Source: Acidobacteriota bacterium | GTDB lineage: Bacteria; Acidobacteriota; Thermoanaerobaculia; Gp7-AA8 | Assembly (NCBI GenBank): GCA_021325515.1 | Contig: JAJPHC010000016.1 | Location: 1 to 33,660, forward strand | Length of the DNA: 33,660 nt | Direction: 5' to 3' | In this document: in pieces, positions 1 through 6,824 of the stretch | Layout of the letters: the number at the start of each line of letters is the position of its first letter | Numbering within the stretch: the stretch's first letter is position 1 | The notes under the pieces: model-generated | Seen by the model: only the letters and a program-made list of their open reading frames with translations | What the model was told of the DNA's origin: nothing | Database searches by the model: none | Position numbers and translations under genes: made by a program

Positions 1-71
1 CGACCGCATCAATCACTCCGACGCGCTCACGCGCGTCGATCTTTCAATCAGTAGAGGGGGGATTTTTAGAT

Positions 72-99
72 GATCACCCCGGGGGAAAATTGGGTGATC
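72..99. repeat. Inverted repeat GATCACCC/GGGTGATC
   Basis: Perfect 8-bp arms (72-79 and 92-99) flank a 12-base loop. It lies just after the possible end of an unseen upstream gene, so it could be a terminator stem or the end of a mobile element. There is no T-run, so the role is not decided. Confidence 0.4.
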
Positions 100-183
100 G
101 TTGACAGTCGAGTCTATCTAGTGATCCTGAGAATGTGGGTCGACACTCCGCTCGTCTGCCGCATGGGCAGCGCGGCGGGCTCG

Positions 184-208
184 CCGCTCAACTCGGGACG
201 TTGAGCGG
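184..208. other. Possible cassette core site (GTTGAGC) in a 9-bp inverted repeat
   Basis: CCGCTCAAC (184-192) and GTTGAGCGG (200-208) are perfect inverted arms around a 7-base loop. GTTGAGC at 200-206 fits the integron core consensus GTTRRRY. The site after the next gene (GCCTAAC at 1229, preceded by CC) is complementary to GTTGAGCGG at 7 of 9 positions. That is what one expects if 201 onward is one cassette whose two ends once formed a single attC. The upstream half of an attC is not recognisable. Confidence 0.35.
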
Positions 209-293
209 GCACAAAGTGCGACATGTCCGCGACTACGGCGCCCAATTACCAGGTGGCCAGCCCATCGGACAACTCGATAGGATGCCGTGAGCG

Positions 294-1196
294 ATGACCC
301 TGAACCGGAGCTTTTTTCTACTCAGCACGGCGTTCCTCCTTATGTGCACGACTGCTGTCGCGCTCGGGATTGCCTTTGCGTCTGAGGACATCCCAACGAA
401 GGCGTACAGCGTCGGATTAGTCTCCGGGTTTCTCACTCTTGTCATATTACGGTTCGAAGGACGACGCGACCTCGACGCCGTGCTCACGTTGGTCATCGCC
501 TTTCTCGCATTTCTTGCGATGGGCGTTGGGATTTACCTCATCGCCGCCGATCGCCCGGGGTTAGCACCCAAGATTTCCTTCACGCTTTGCGCAGCCGGGG
601 CACTGGTGTTAGGGATCTGGTCCTATCGAAGACAGAAGACAGAGTCGCCCGACTTTCCGAATCTCTTGGCGGGGAGCTTCCATCACGCGGCCATCTTCGA
701 GTCGGAGGGCGTGCAGTTCGCTGGGTTCCTTGAACCCGCGCAAGGCGGAAAACCTCACCTCATCTCGATCTTCCTACAGAACTGCTTCGACAGTCCGTGT
801 GAGGTCACACTAAACTTCGATCCGGCGGGAAAAGGCGCCTATATGCGGTTCCACCCCCGGCACACCGTGGCTCTTGGCGCCGCTGAGATAGTGAAAGTCA
901 CAATGCCCGTCGTGACACCAACGTACGCAGGGAAATATTCTCTCTACTACTCGATCGAAGTGAAAGGTCAAAAGGGAAGCCGGGTTAGGCTCTGGCGGGC
1001 GCAAGAGGCCACGACCCGCGTAAAGACCAGCACCACTCTCGTACTGCTGGTATTCGGGCACCTCGCACTAGGAGGCGGGATTCGATTTGCCGTTGGACCC
1101 TTACCCTACGACCTCTGGAATTCGCCATTGCCCGCGCCGGTCGATGAATCGATCTGGAAGCCGCGAATGGCGTCTGCTCCATACCGTACCGAGTGA
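294..1196 (+). CDS. Membrane protein of unknown function (cassette gene)
   Basis: I do not recognise the family. The 300-residue product has hydrophobic segments near residues 7-29, 38-53, 62-86 and 93-110. A soluble, beta-rich stretch follows (about 120-245), then a weaker hydrophobic segment near 247-262 and a short tail. The topology suggests a small membrane anchor carrying a folded domain. The first segment may instead be an uncleaved signal anchor. The ATG at 294 is the first in frame; no convincing Shine-Dalgarno precedes it, but TAGGAT lies at 278-283. The gene ends 32 bases before an attC-like site (1229-1331) and begins 88 bases after a GTTGAGC core motif. It therefore has the layout of an integron cassette gene, though a long one. 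Its coding status is supported by length and by the plausible membrane profile, not by homology. Confidence 0.7.
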   Translation: MTLNRSFFLLSTAFLLMCTTAVALGIAFASEDIPTKAYSVGLVSGFLTLVILRFEGRRDLDAVLTLVIAFLAFLAMGVGIYLIAADRPGLAPKISFTLCAAGALVLGIWSYRRQKTESPDFPNLLAGSFHHAAIFESEGVQFAGFLEPAQGGKPHLISIFLQNCFDSPCEVTLNFDPAGKGAYMRFHPRHTVALGAAEIVKVTMPVVTPTYAGKYSLYYSIEVKGQKGSRVRLWRAQEATTRVKTSTTLVLLVFGHLALGGGIRFAVGPLPYDLWNSPLPAPVDESIWKPRMASAPYRTE

Positions 1197-1228
1197 TTCT
1201 CGGCTGGCGGGCAACCCGTCGGTGCGCC

Positions 1229-1331
1229 GCCTAACCAGCCCGACGCGTTCGCCGCAACCCTCGGCGTATCATCAGCGAGTGTCGCTCTCGCCGTGTGAGG
1301 CACGGCGCCGGTAAGCGGCAGAGGCTTGGGC
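1229..1331 (+). repeat. Degenerate attC site
   Basis: It begins with GCCTAAC (1229-1235, fits RYYYAAC) and ends with CTTGGGC (1325-1331), one base away from GTTRRRY. The right half has CCGTGTGAGGCACGGC, the same block found in the two well-preserved attC sites near the right edge, in the same order and distance from the end. The terminal stems pair poorly, so this copy looks decayed. The identification rests on position after a gene, the core motifs and the shared block. Confidence 0.6.
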
Positions 1332-1336
1332 ACAGA

Positions 1337-2149
1337 ATGTTCCTGTTGATCTTCCTTCTCCAAGTTGCAACTCCTCCGGAAGGTGTGCCTACCGCAGAAC
1401 GCGCAATTCTTCTCAATTTCTTCGAAGCCACTGCCGGAGCCACATGGAAAGTCCATTCAGGTTGGGGCGGCCCTGCCGGGTCTGAGTGCGAATGGATAGG
1501 CGTACGGTGTTTTCAACCCCCGGACAGTTCAAGTCAGCACGTGAGCGCGATCGAACTTCCCCACAACGGACTTCGTGGGAATCTGCCGGCGGAGCTTGCT
1601 CATCTCCCGACTCTGATGAAGCTCGATCTGAAAGATAACGACTTGACGATGCCGCTGCCGGACGCCGTCCTACAGCGGTGGAACGATGGCTTTCTGGATC
1701 TCGATGTTGGCGCCGCCATCAACACAGTCGAGGAAATTCGTCTCACAGTTTACACAAACACCTACCGCTCCAACGAAGCGCTTGTCCTTCGAAGCGATGG
1801 TTCTGCCGCTTACTATCGCGAACGCTGCAAGCAGCCCCACGCCGAACGTCCGCAGACGTACTGCGAACTTAGGAGCGCAAACACTACGGAGTTCAACCGC
1901 GTTGCCGAATTTCTCAAGGAAAACGACTTCTTTGGTGACCATACACGACCGCTGTCCAAGGGGATCTGGATCGATGTCCCAACCGTAGTGCTCAGCATCC
2001 GTGGAAAGGAAGGCGTGCGCTCTGTCGAGATTTCGCCGAACGGTGATGACTCTCTTCGTGTTTGGTCGTACGAAAAGGTCGTACGCGGTGTATTCGAGTC
2101 TCTCGAATGGAGCCAACCCATATCAATCGGAAAGTGCCCATGGCCCTGA
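1337..2149 (+). CDS. Secreted leucine-rich-repeat protein (cassette gene)
   Basis: The 270-residue product starts with a short hydrophobic leader (MFLLIFLLQVATPPEG) that looks like a signal peptide. Residues about 15-60 resemble the cap domain placed before leucine-rich repeats in plant-type receptors: a helix, a Trp-containing loop, then CEWIGVRC. Two or three LRR units follow (IELPHNGLRGNLPAEL, LMKLDLKDNDL). From about residue 125 to the end is a beta-rich domain with three cysteines that I do not recognise; it resembles small bacterial domains that report on an exported substrate, but this is a guess. An upstream in-frame start at 1295 would lie inside the preceding attC and add a charged stretch before the leader, so ATG 1337 is preferred. 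The gene lies 5 bases after one attC core and 12 bases before the next, a textbook cassette layout. A binding role at the cell surface is inference. Confidence 0.8.
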   Translation: MFLLIFLLQVATPPEGVPTAERAILLNFFEATAGATWKVHSGWGGPAGSECEWIGVRCFQPPDSSSQHVSAIELPHNGLRGNLPAELAHLPTLMKLDLKDNDLTMPLPDAVLQRWNDGFLDLDVGAAINTVEEIRLTVYTNTYRSNEALVLRSDGSAAYYRERCKQPHAERPQTYCELRSANTTEFNRVAEFLKENDFFGDHTRPLSKGIWIDVPTVVLSIRGKEGVRSVEISPNGDDSLRVWSYEKVVRGVFESLEWSQPISIGKCPWP

Positions 2150-2161
2150 TCCCAGAATGGT

Positions 2162-2236
2162 GCCTAACTCACGGTTGCAGCAGACAGCGTGCCGCCGCCT
2201 GCTACTACGCAGCCGCTGAACCGTAGGACGTTGGGC
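2162..2236 (+). repeat. attC site (75 bp)
   Basis: It starts with GCCTAAC (2162-2168) and ends with GTTGGGC (2230-2236), matching RYYYAAC and GTTRRRY. Just inside, ACGGTT-G-CAGC pairs with GCTG-AACCGT; the unpaired G is the extrahelical base that integron integrases use to choose the recombining strand. The variable terminal region is short and contains GCGTGCCGCCGCCTGC. The following cassette would begin at T2231. Confidence 0.85.
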
Positions 2237-2421
2237 CGCACGCCGAGCTGGCGCCTCGGCGCCATCAAAACGAAGGTCTGGCCGTCGCTCTCTTTCGGCA
2301 TGGCAACACTTCCTGGGGGGGCACTCAACAACAGCCACCCTTCCACCACCATGGCAATAATACCTCGACCCGAATAGCGATCGTCGGGAGCCGGCGCGCC
2401 GGTGAGCGGCAAACGTTAGCC
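2237..2421 (+). other. ORF-less cassette remnant ending in half an attC
   Basis: No credible gene is visible. The right end (about 2395-2421, CCGGTGAGCGGCAAACGTTAG) lines up with the right halves of the other attC sites (CCGCTGAGCCGCAACAACGTTAG), but no matching RYYYAAC left half is found after 2236. GTTAGCC at 2415-2421 is one base off consensus. The simplest reading is a cassette that lost its gene and the left half of its attC by deletion. Confidence 0.45.
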
Positions 2422-2451
2422 GGACAAAAAACCGGCCCCCTCCCGATCGGG

Positions 2452-2457
2452 TACAAT
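2452..2457 (+). promoter_or_regulatory. Putative -10 element TACAAT (leaderless start)
   Basis: TACAAT ends 7 bases before the antitoxin ATG at 2465, so transcription would start at or next to the start codon. No clear -35 box is seen. It matches five other TANNNT-plus-6/7-base arrangements in the window. Confidence 0.5.
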
Positions 2458-2464
2458 TTTGTCC

Positions 2465-2665
2465 ATGACCAAAGTCGAGGCGCTCGAACGAGAGGTTGAA
2501 AAGCTGAGCCCGGAAGAGCTCGCAGCCTTCAGGGATTGGTTCGTCGAGTACGACTGGCAGGCCTGGGACCGCCAGATCGAGCAGGATGTTGCGGCCGGCA
2601 GGCTCGACAAGCTCGGCGCCGAAGCACTCGCGGAGCTCGAAAGAGGCGAGACCAAGGAGCTTTGA
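2465..2665 (+). CDS. Antitoxin of a RelE-type toxin-antitoxin pair
   Basis: The 66-residue acidic product matches the small antitoxins that precede RelE/ParE-superfamily toxins of the SHRTTSRFW type. It has a leading helix (KVEALEREVEKLSPEEL), then FRDWFVEYDWQAWDRQIEQD, then a C-terminal segment rich in Leu/Glu that would wrap the toxin. Known members neutralise the toxin and repress their own operon; this is family knowledge. ATG 2465 is chosen over the TTG at 2459 because it starts the usual N-terminal helix and sits 7 bases after TACAAT. The stop (2663-2665) overlaps the TTG start of the toxin, so the two are translationally coupled. The pair begins 43 bases after a cassette core site, the usual place for a TA cassette in chromosomal integrons. 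Confidence 0.85.
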   Translation: MTKVEALEREVEKLSPEELAAFRDWFVEYDWQAWDRQIEQDVAAGRLDKLGAEALAELERGETKEL

Positions 2666-2847
2666 GCCATCGCACCTCGTCCCGATTTTGGCGAAGGTTC
2701 AACGAGCTTTCACCGGAAGTACAGGAACTCGCGAGAGCGAATTACGATCTCTTGAAGTCCGACCCTCAGCATCCATCTCTCCACTTCAAACGGGTCGGTA
2801 ACTATTGGTCGGTACGTATCGGACTTGACCACCGCGCACTCGGCGTG
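2662..2847 (+). pseudogene. RelE/ParE-type toxin, 3'-truncated
   Basis: Starting from the TTG at 2662, the frame reads SHRTSSRFWRRFNELSPEVQ and continues through LHFKRVGNYWSVRIGLDHRALGV. That is a near-perfect match to the first about 62 residues of the RelE-like cytotoxic translational repressor family, which is normally about 85-90 residues. The family's last block, of the VWFWIGTHAEYD type, is missing. From 2848 the frame enters unrelated Arg/Pro-rich sequence and stays open to 3150, into the opposite-strand gene. Frame +1 from 2849 encodes an ordinary-looking 24-residue tail (IRHEESEINHAVAVV...) ending at 2923, which may be the end of a different gene joined here. The lost segment carries residues of the mRNA-cleaving face in this superfamily, so the toxin is probably inactive. 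Confidence 0.75.
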
Positions 2848-2934
2848 AATTCGCCACGAGGAATCCGAGATCAACCATGCCGTTGCCGTCGTCGCCGAGG
2901 CACCGGCAGCGAAGGTCCTCTGACCCCGCTCCCC

Positions 2935-5900
2935 TCACTGCGCCGGGATGAGCGTCGGATCTCCCGTCCTGTTGTCGATCAGCGACGCATAGGCGCCGAC
3001 GACGCCTGCGCCGTCGATCACTCGAATCGACAACCTCGCGTTGTGCACGTTCTCGAAGCCGAGAGACGACAGGATCGAATCGAGTTGCCGGAATTCGTTT
3101 GCGGCCAGCGTCACGTCGATCACCGGCGACGCCTTCACCTCGGGCAGTGACGCCGTGATCTCCACCGTCGCAGGGGCGCCGCTGATTTCCACCAGACCGA
3201 CATTCGTCCGATAGTCGCCCGACTGTTCCACCTGCAGCAGCTCACGCGCGCGGCCGCCGAGCCTCGCTCCATCATTCGCCGTCAGCGCCGGAATGTACTG
3301 GCCATACGTTCCGGCTCCATTATCGAAATAGGTACGCGCCGTCACCGCAAGCTGCGACGGATCCGCTGCCGTCACCAGCACCGAGCCGCTGGCGCTGCTC
3401 TGGCCGAACATCGTCCGAAGAACGTCGTCGAATGGGCGCGACTCATTCGCATTGAGGGTGACGCTCACCTGTTGCGCGGCCCCCGCGGCTCCCCGCGGCA
3501 TGAAGCTCAGCGTGACCGGCTGCGCGATTGCCGATCCGTTATAAACGCGCAGGTCCGACCGCCACTGACCATTCGTTGCACTCAACGACGCCACGCCGGG
3601 AACGACATAGCGCGACGGGCCGGATGAAGCGAGCGGAGCCGACGAGATCAGCATCGGATCGTTCGTGGCCTGATCGAGAATCGACGCGTATGCGGTCACC
3701 CGGCCATTGGCGGTCAGCTCCACACGCGCCGCGCTCGAAAGCGCATTGTCCGAGGTAATGAGCGAGTTGAGTTGCGCATGCTCCCGCGGCTTCAATGAGA
3801 ACGGCTGCGTGCCGAGGAGTGCACCATTCGCGGCGAAGAACTGAAGAAGGCCGGAGGCCGGTTGGCCGCTTCCCTCCACCAGTCCGATGTTCGTGCGAAA
3901 CGCGCCCTGCTGCGAGACCTGCGCGAGGAGCTGCACCGCGTTCTGCAATCCGAATTTCGAAAGCGGAATGGCGGGGATGAACTGCCCCGCGGTGCCGGCG
4001 GGAGTCATGGCGTACGTGCGGCTCGAAGCGAAGCTCACGTCGCCGGTCACGGAATCGCCCGACGATACGACCGGGCGGATCTCGAGCGAGCCCGCGAGAC
4101 TCGTGCCGCCTGCGCCGAAGAATGCCGACAGCAGATCGTTCAGCGCGATCGCGCTTCCGCCGCTGACCTGCACGGAGGCCGTCTGCGCGAGCTTCAAGCC
4201 ATCGGGTCCCGATGGAACGAACGTCAATGAATATCGCAAAGGCCGCGGGCCACTGTTCAACAGGCGCGCATCGGAGCGGAACTCCGCGCCACCACCGCCG
4301 GCATGTGCGACGGCGGGAAGAATCAACGACGCAGGCGCCGGCGGCGTGCCGGTCGAGGGCGTCACCGGCGTGACGACTGTGACGGAGACCGGAGTCGTGG
4401 CCGAGCCATTCGTCCCGCTCTTGCCCGCCACCGCCGTATCGATTCGGATCGAGGCAGCGTGATCGCCGGTCTCGAGCTGGTTGGCGAGGAGACGGATCGT
4501 GAGCGTGATGCCCTCCGGCGGCAGCACGCCGGAGCTGGGATCGATGACGACCCACGGCCGGTCCGCGGTCGCCGTGAAGCGGACGCCGGCACCTGCGCCG
4601 GGGATGAAGATCGTGCGAATCGCCTCTGCCGTTCCATACGGAATCGTGGTCGCGACCGAGGAGGAGGGACTGCTCGCCGGCGAGACGAGAACGACCGCTT
4701 CGGCCGAGAACGGACCGGTGCCGGCATCGCAATCGCTGACGCCGCGCACGCGATAACGGAAGCGCGTGGCGCTCGTCACGTCGCTGCGCTCGGCGAGGAC
4801 GACATCCCGCGTCGTGAGCAGCACCGGCTGCGAGCCGGCGTCGGACGTCCGCAGAATCTCGTAATGATCGATGTGCGGCAGCGGCGTCCAGTGCAGCTCG
4901 TAGTTAGTCCCGGCCGGCGCGCCGGGCGGCGCATCGACCGCCGGCGCGGCAGGGAGTACGCAGCCGCCGGACGGCGCCGTCCGGAACCACTCCTCCGCAG
5001 TGCGCGCGGATCCGCAGCCATCGGGGAACACCGCCTCGACGAACCAGCGGATGCGGCCCGCCGGAAGCGTGACGCGTGAGCGGATGTCCGGCGTCGTCGC
5101 GATGACGGCCGGCGCGTCCTCCCCTGCCGCCGCCCACACGCGATACGCCGAGACGCCGGGCACATTCGTCCAGAAGAGGTCCACCGACTGCGGCACATTG
5201 ACGGCGCCGATTGCGGGCGCGAGCAGCAAAGGCACGCGATTCGCGCAGTTCGCCGTCTCCTGCGACGTGAACGCGCCGGCCGCCGACTGCACGTCGTCGC
5301 AGCCATCGGCGTGCGCAACGACATACCACTCGACGCTGCCGGGCGCGAGGTTGGTCTGGAACGCAGTGGTGCTGCGCGTGGTTAGCCTCTGCGGCGCTCC
5401 GTGATTGACCGAGGCCCAGAGCTCGTACTGCGCCGCGTTCGCAACCGCGGACCAGGAGAATGCGGCATCGCCTCGGACCGCTGCACCATTCGCTGGACTC
5501 AGGAGTGCCGGCGCTCCGGAACAGGCTTGCGACGGAGGAACGACGAAGTGTCCGGTTGGAGAGAGCGCGGCGGGACATGCGCCGCCGATCGCTTCGACAT
5601 ACCAGTCGTAGCTGCCGGCGGGCCGGTGTGCAATCGCCGTGGTGTCCGTCGTCTCTTCGACCGGCGCGAAGGGCGCACCGGAGCGCGCGAGCCAGACGCG
5701 ATATCGCTCTGCGTTGCGCGCCGCGGACCAGCGTAACGTCACCGGCGTTCCCGGCGCGATCGCTGCCGCCGGCGCGATGAGGACGGGAGCCGCGACATCG
5801 CACGCAGCCGTCGTGAAGAAGCGATGCGCGGACGCCGTCGCGCACGTGCCGGCGATCGCCTCGACGTACCACTCGACCGTGGTCGAGGGCGCAAAGGCCG

Positions 5901-6708
5901 CGTACATCGACGTCGCGGCCGTCGCGCCGGCGAGTGCGAACGGCTGCGCGGCGTTCGTCCGCGTGTAGACGTTGTAACTCGCCGCACCGCTCGCCGCGGA
6001 CCACTGCAGCCGCGCCGTCGCAGGAGTCACCGCGCCGCTGTCAGGGGCTGCGAGACCAAAGGCCGCGGGAGGATCGCAACTGCGCGTTCTGAATGTGGCG
6101 CAGGCGCTGAACACCGGCGGCGGGCACGTCGATCCACGATTCGCGCGCACTCGCCAGGAGTACGTCGCGCCGCGCGCGAGCGCACCGGTGTCGAGCGATG
6201 AGCCGGCGGTGCGCGCGATGGGCGTCGTCGTCGAGCAGGCGCTCCCCTGCTCGAGGAAGACCTCGTAGAAATCCGCTGCGCCGCCGCTCCAGGTCAGCGT
6301 CGCGCCGGCCGGACTGACGTCGCTCGTGCCGCTCGGTGCGAGCGATGCGGGCGCGACGGGCGCGCTGCACGCGACGATCTCGAACTGCGCATGCGGCGAC
6401 TCGGTGCCGCCGAGGCAGTCGTCGCGGAAGTTGCGCACGAACCACTCGTAGCGGCCGGTGCCTAACACAGCGCTGCAGTTCGGCGATGGCGTGTTGAAGC
6501 AGATGCGAGTGAAGGCGCCGCCGTTCGTCGAGAGATAGGTGTCGTAACCGGTGACCGCGTCGCCGCCCGGGTTCCACTCGAATGCGATGTGCGTTTCGGT
6601 GGTCACGAGTCCGGCGGCCGGTTTCGTGGGAGTGGTCGGGGGAGGGCATTGCGCCCGGACAATGATCGCAACGACGAGCGAGAAGGCGACGCTCCACCGA
6701 TACCGCAT
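2935..6708 (-). CDS. Secreted multidomain protein: seven FN3-like domains, BACON-like domain, duplicated C-terminal module
   Basis: The product is about 1,257 residues. MRYRWSVAFSLVVAIIVRAQ is a signal peptide, so ATG 6708 is preferred over the ATG at 6774, which would prepend 22 unlikely residues. Seven fibronectin-III-like domains follow (about residues 20-690), most ending in a Cys (FFTTAAC, FTSQETANC). They have the regular W-x-x-x-x-x-A-x-x-Y core and repeated EWYVEAI/DWYVEAIG strands. A domain near 700-790 (PWVVIDPSSGVLPP) resembles BACON. The last about 430 residues are two copies of one module. Each contains an RSD-R-x-x-N strand, a QFIPAI/QYIPAL strand, FRTNIGLVE or YRTNVGLVE, and an AYAS-x-x-D-x-x-T-x-DP-x-LI end. 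The likely role is adhesion or binding of a polymer outside the cell. Upstream, TATCCT lies 6 bases before the ATG. Confidence 0.85.
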   Translation of the reverse strand: MRYRWSVAFSLVVAIIVRAQCPPPTTPTKPAAGLVTTETHIAFEWNPGGDAVTGYDTYLSTNGGAFTRICFNTPSPNCSAVLGTGRYEWFVRNFRDDCLGGTESPHAQFEIVACSAPVAPASLAPSGTSDVSPAGATLTWSGGAADFYEVFLEQGSACSTTTPIARTAGSSLDTGALARGATYSWRVRANRGSTCPPPVFSACATFRTRSCDPPAAFGLAAPDSGAVTPATARLQWSAASGAASYNVYTRTNAAQPFALAGATAATSMYAAFAPSTTVEWYVEAIAGTCATASAHRFFTTAACDVAAPVLIAPAAAIAPGTPVTLRWSAARNAERYRVWLARSGAPFAPVEETTDTTAIAHRPAGSYDWYVEAIGGACPAALSPTGHFVVPPSQACSGAPALLSPANGAAVRGDAAFSWSAVANAAQYELWASVNHGAPQRLTTRSTTAFQTNLAPGSVEWYVVAHADGCDDVQSAAGAFTSQETANCANRVPLLLAPAIGAVNVPQSVDLFWTNVPGVSAYRVWAAAGEDAPAVIATTPDIRSRVTLPAGRIRWFVEAVFPDGCGSARTAEEWFRTAPSGGCVLPAAPAVDAPPGAPAGTNYELHWTPLPHIDHYEILRTSDAGSQPVLLTTRDVVLAERSDVTSATRFRYRVRGVSDCDAGTGPFSAEAVVLVSPASSPSSSVATTIPYGTAEAIRTIFIPGAGAGVRFTATADRPWVVIDPSSGVLPPEGITLTIRLLANQLETGDHAASIRIDTAVAGKSGTNGSATTPVSVTVVTPVTPSTGTPPAPASLILPAVAHAGGGGAEFRSDARLLNSGPRPLRYSLTFVPSGPDGLKLAQTASVQVSGGSAIALNDLLSAFFGAGGTSLAGSLEIRPVVSSGDSVTGDVSFASSRTYAMTPAGTAGQFIPAIPLSKFGLQNAVQLLAQVSQQGAFRTNIGLVEGSGQPASGLLQFFAANGALLGTQPFSLKPREHAQLNSLITSDNALSSAARVELTANGRVTAYASILDQATNDPMLISSAPLASSGPSRYVVPGVASLSATNGQWRSDLRVYNGSAIAQPVTLSFMPRGAAGAAQQVSVTLNANESRPFDDVLRTMFGQSSASGSVLVTAADPSQLAVTARTYFDNGAGTYGQYIPALTANDGARLGGRARELLQVEQSGDYRTNVGLVEISGAPATVEITASLPEVKASPVIDVTLAANEFRQLDSILSSLGFENVHNARLSIRVIDGAGVVGAYASLIDNRTGDPTLIPAQ

Positions 6709-6714
6709 GGAGTG

Positions 6715-6720
6715 AGGATA
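6715..6720 (-). promoter_or_regulatory. Putative -10 element TATCCT (leaderless start)
   Basis: Read on the minus strand, TATCCT is followed by CACTCC and then the ATG at 6708. The 6-base gap places the transcription start at the start codon. No obvious -35 is seen. The spacing supports ATG 6708 over the upstream ATG. Confidence 0.55.
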
Positions 6721-6732
6721 CTCCGAGGGGCG

Positions 6733-6757
6733 GACAAGCTGAGAGCTCGTCCTGCAC
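6733..6757. repeat. Half copy of the GTGTAGGACA-type palindromic element
   Basis: These 25 bases match the right arm of the perfect palindrome at 28030-28054 at 23 of 25 positions (GACAAGCTGAGAGCT then C/T GTCCT G/A CAC). The left arm is absent. It sits in the intergenic region between two divergent genes, just upstream of the -10 hexamer of the minus-strand gene. Confidence 0.65.
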
Positions 6758-6824
6758 CTAACTGACGGCTGCACCTCCCCTTTCCTCTGTATTTTGGAGC
6801 GCAGTTCCGCGACAATGCCGCCCC

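Larger units (their letters stand above)
1..293. other. Left-edge non-coding stretch
   Basis: I see no supportable gene here. The first 50-90 bases are open in two forward frames (stops near 52-54 and 82-84) and could be the end of a gene lying outside the window, but there is too little to identify it. The stretch contains an 8-bp inverted repeat (72-79 with 92-99) and a 9-bp inverted repeat around a GTTGAGC motif at 200-206, which may be the start of the first gene cassette. A TAGGAT hexamer at 278-283 lies 10 bases before the first gene and is a possible -10 element. Confidence 0.5.

Noticed and set aside
1-84. End of a transposase or other gene at the left edge
   Set aside because: Fewer than 28 codons are visible and none of the frames gives a secure family match.
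6754-6775. ACCTAAC followed by TGACGGCTGCA, resembling an attC left half
   Set aside because: No matching right half or GTTRRRY follows, and it is not placed after a cassette-like gene; probably chance or a very old relic.
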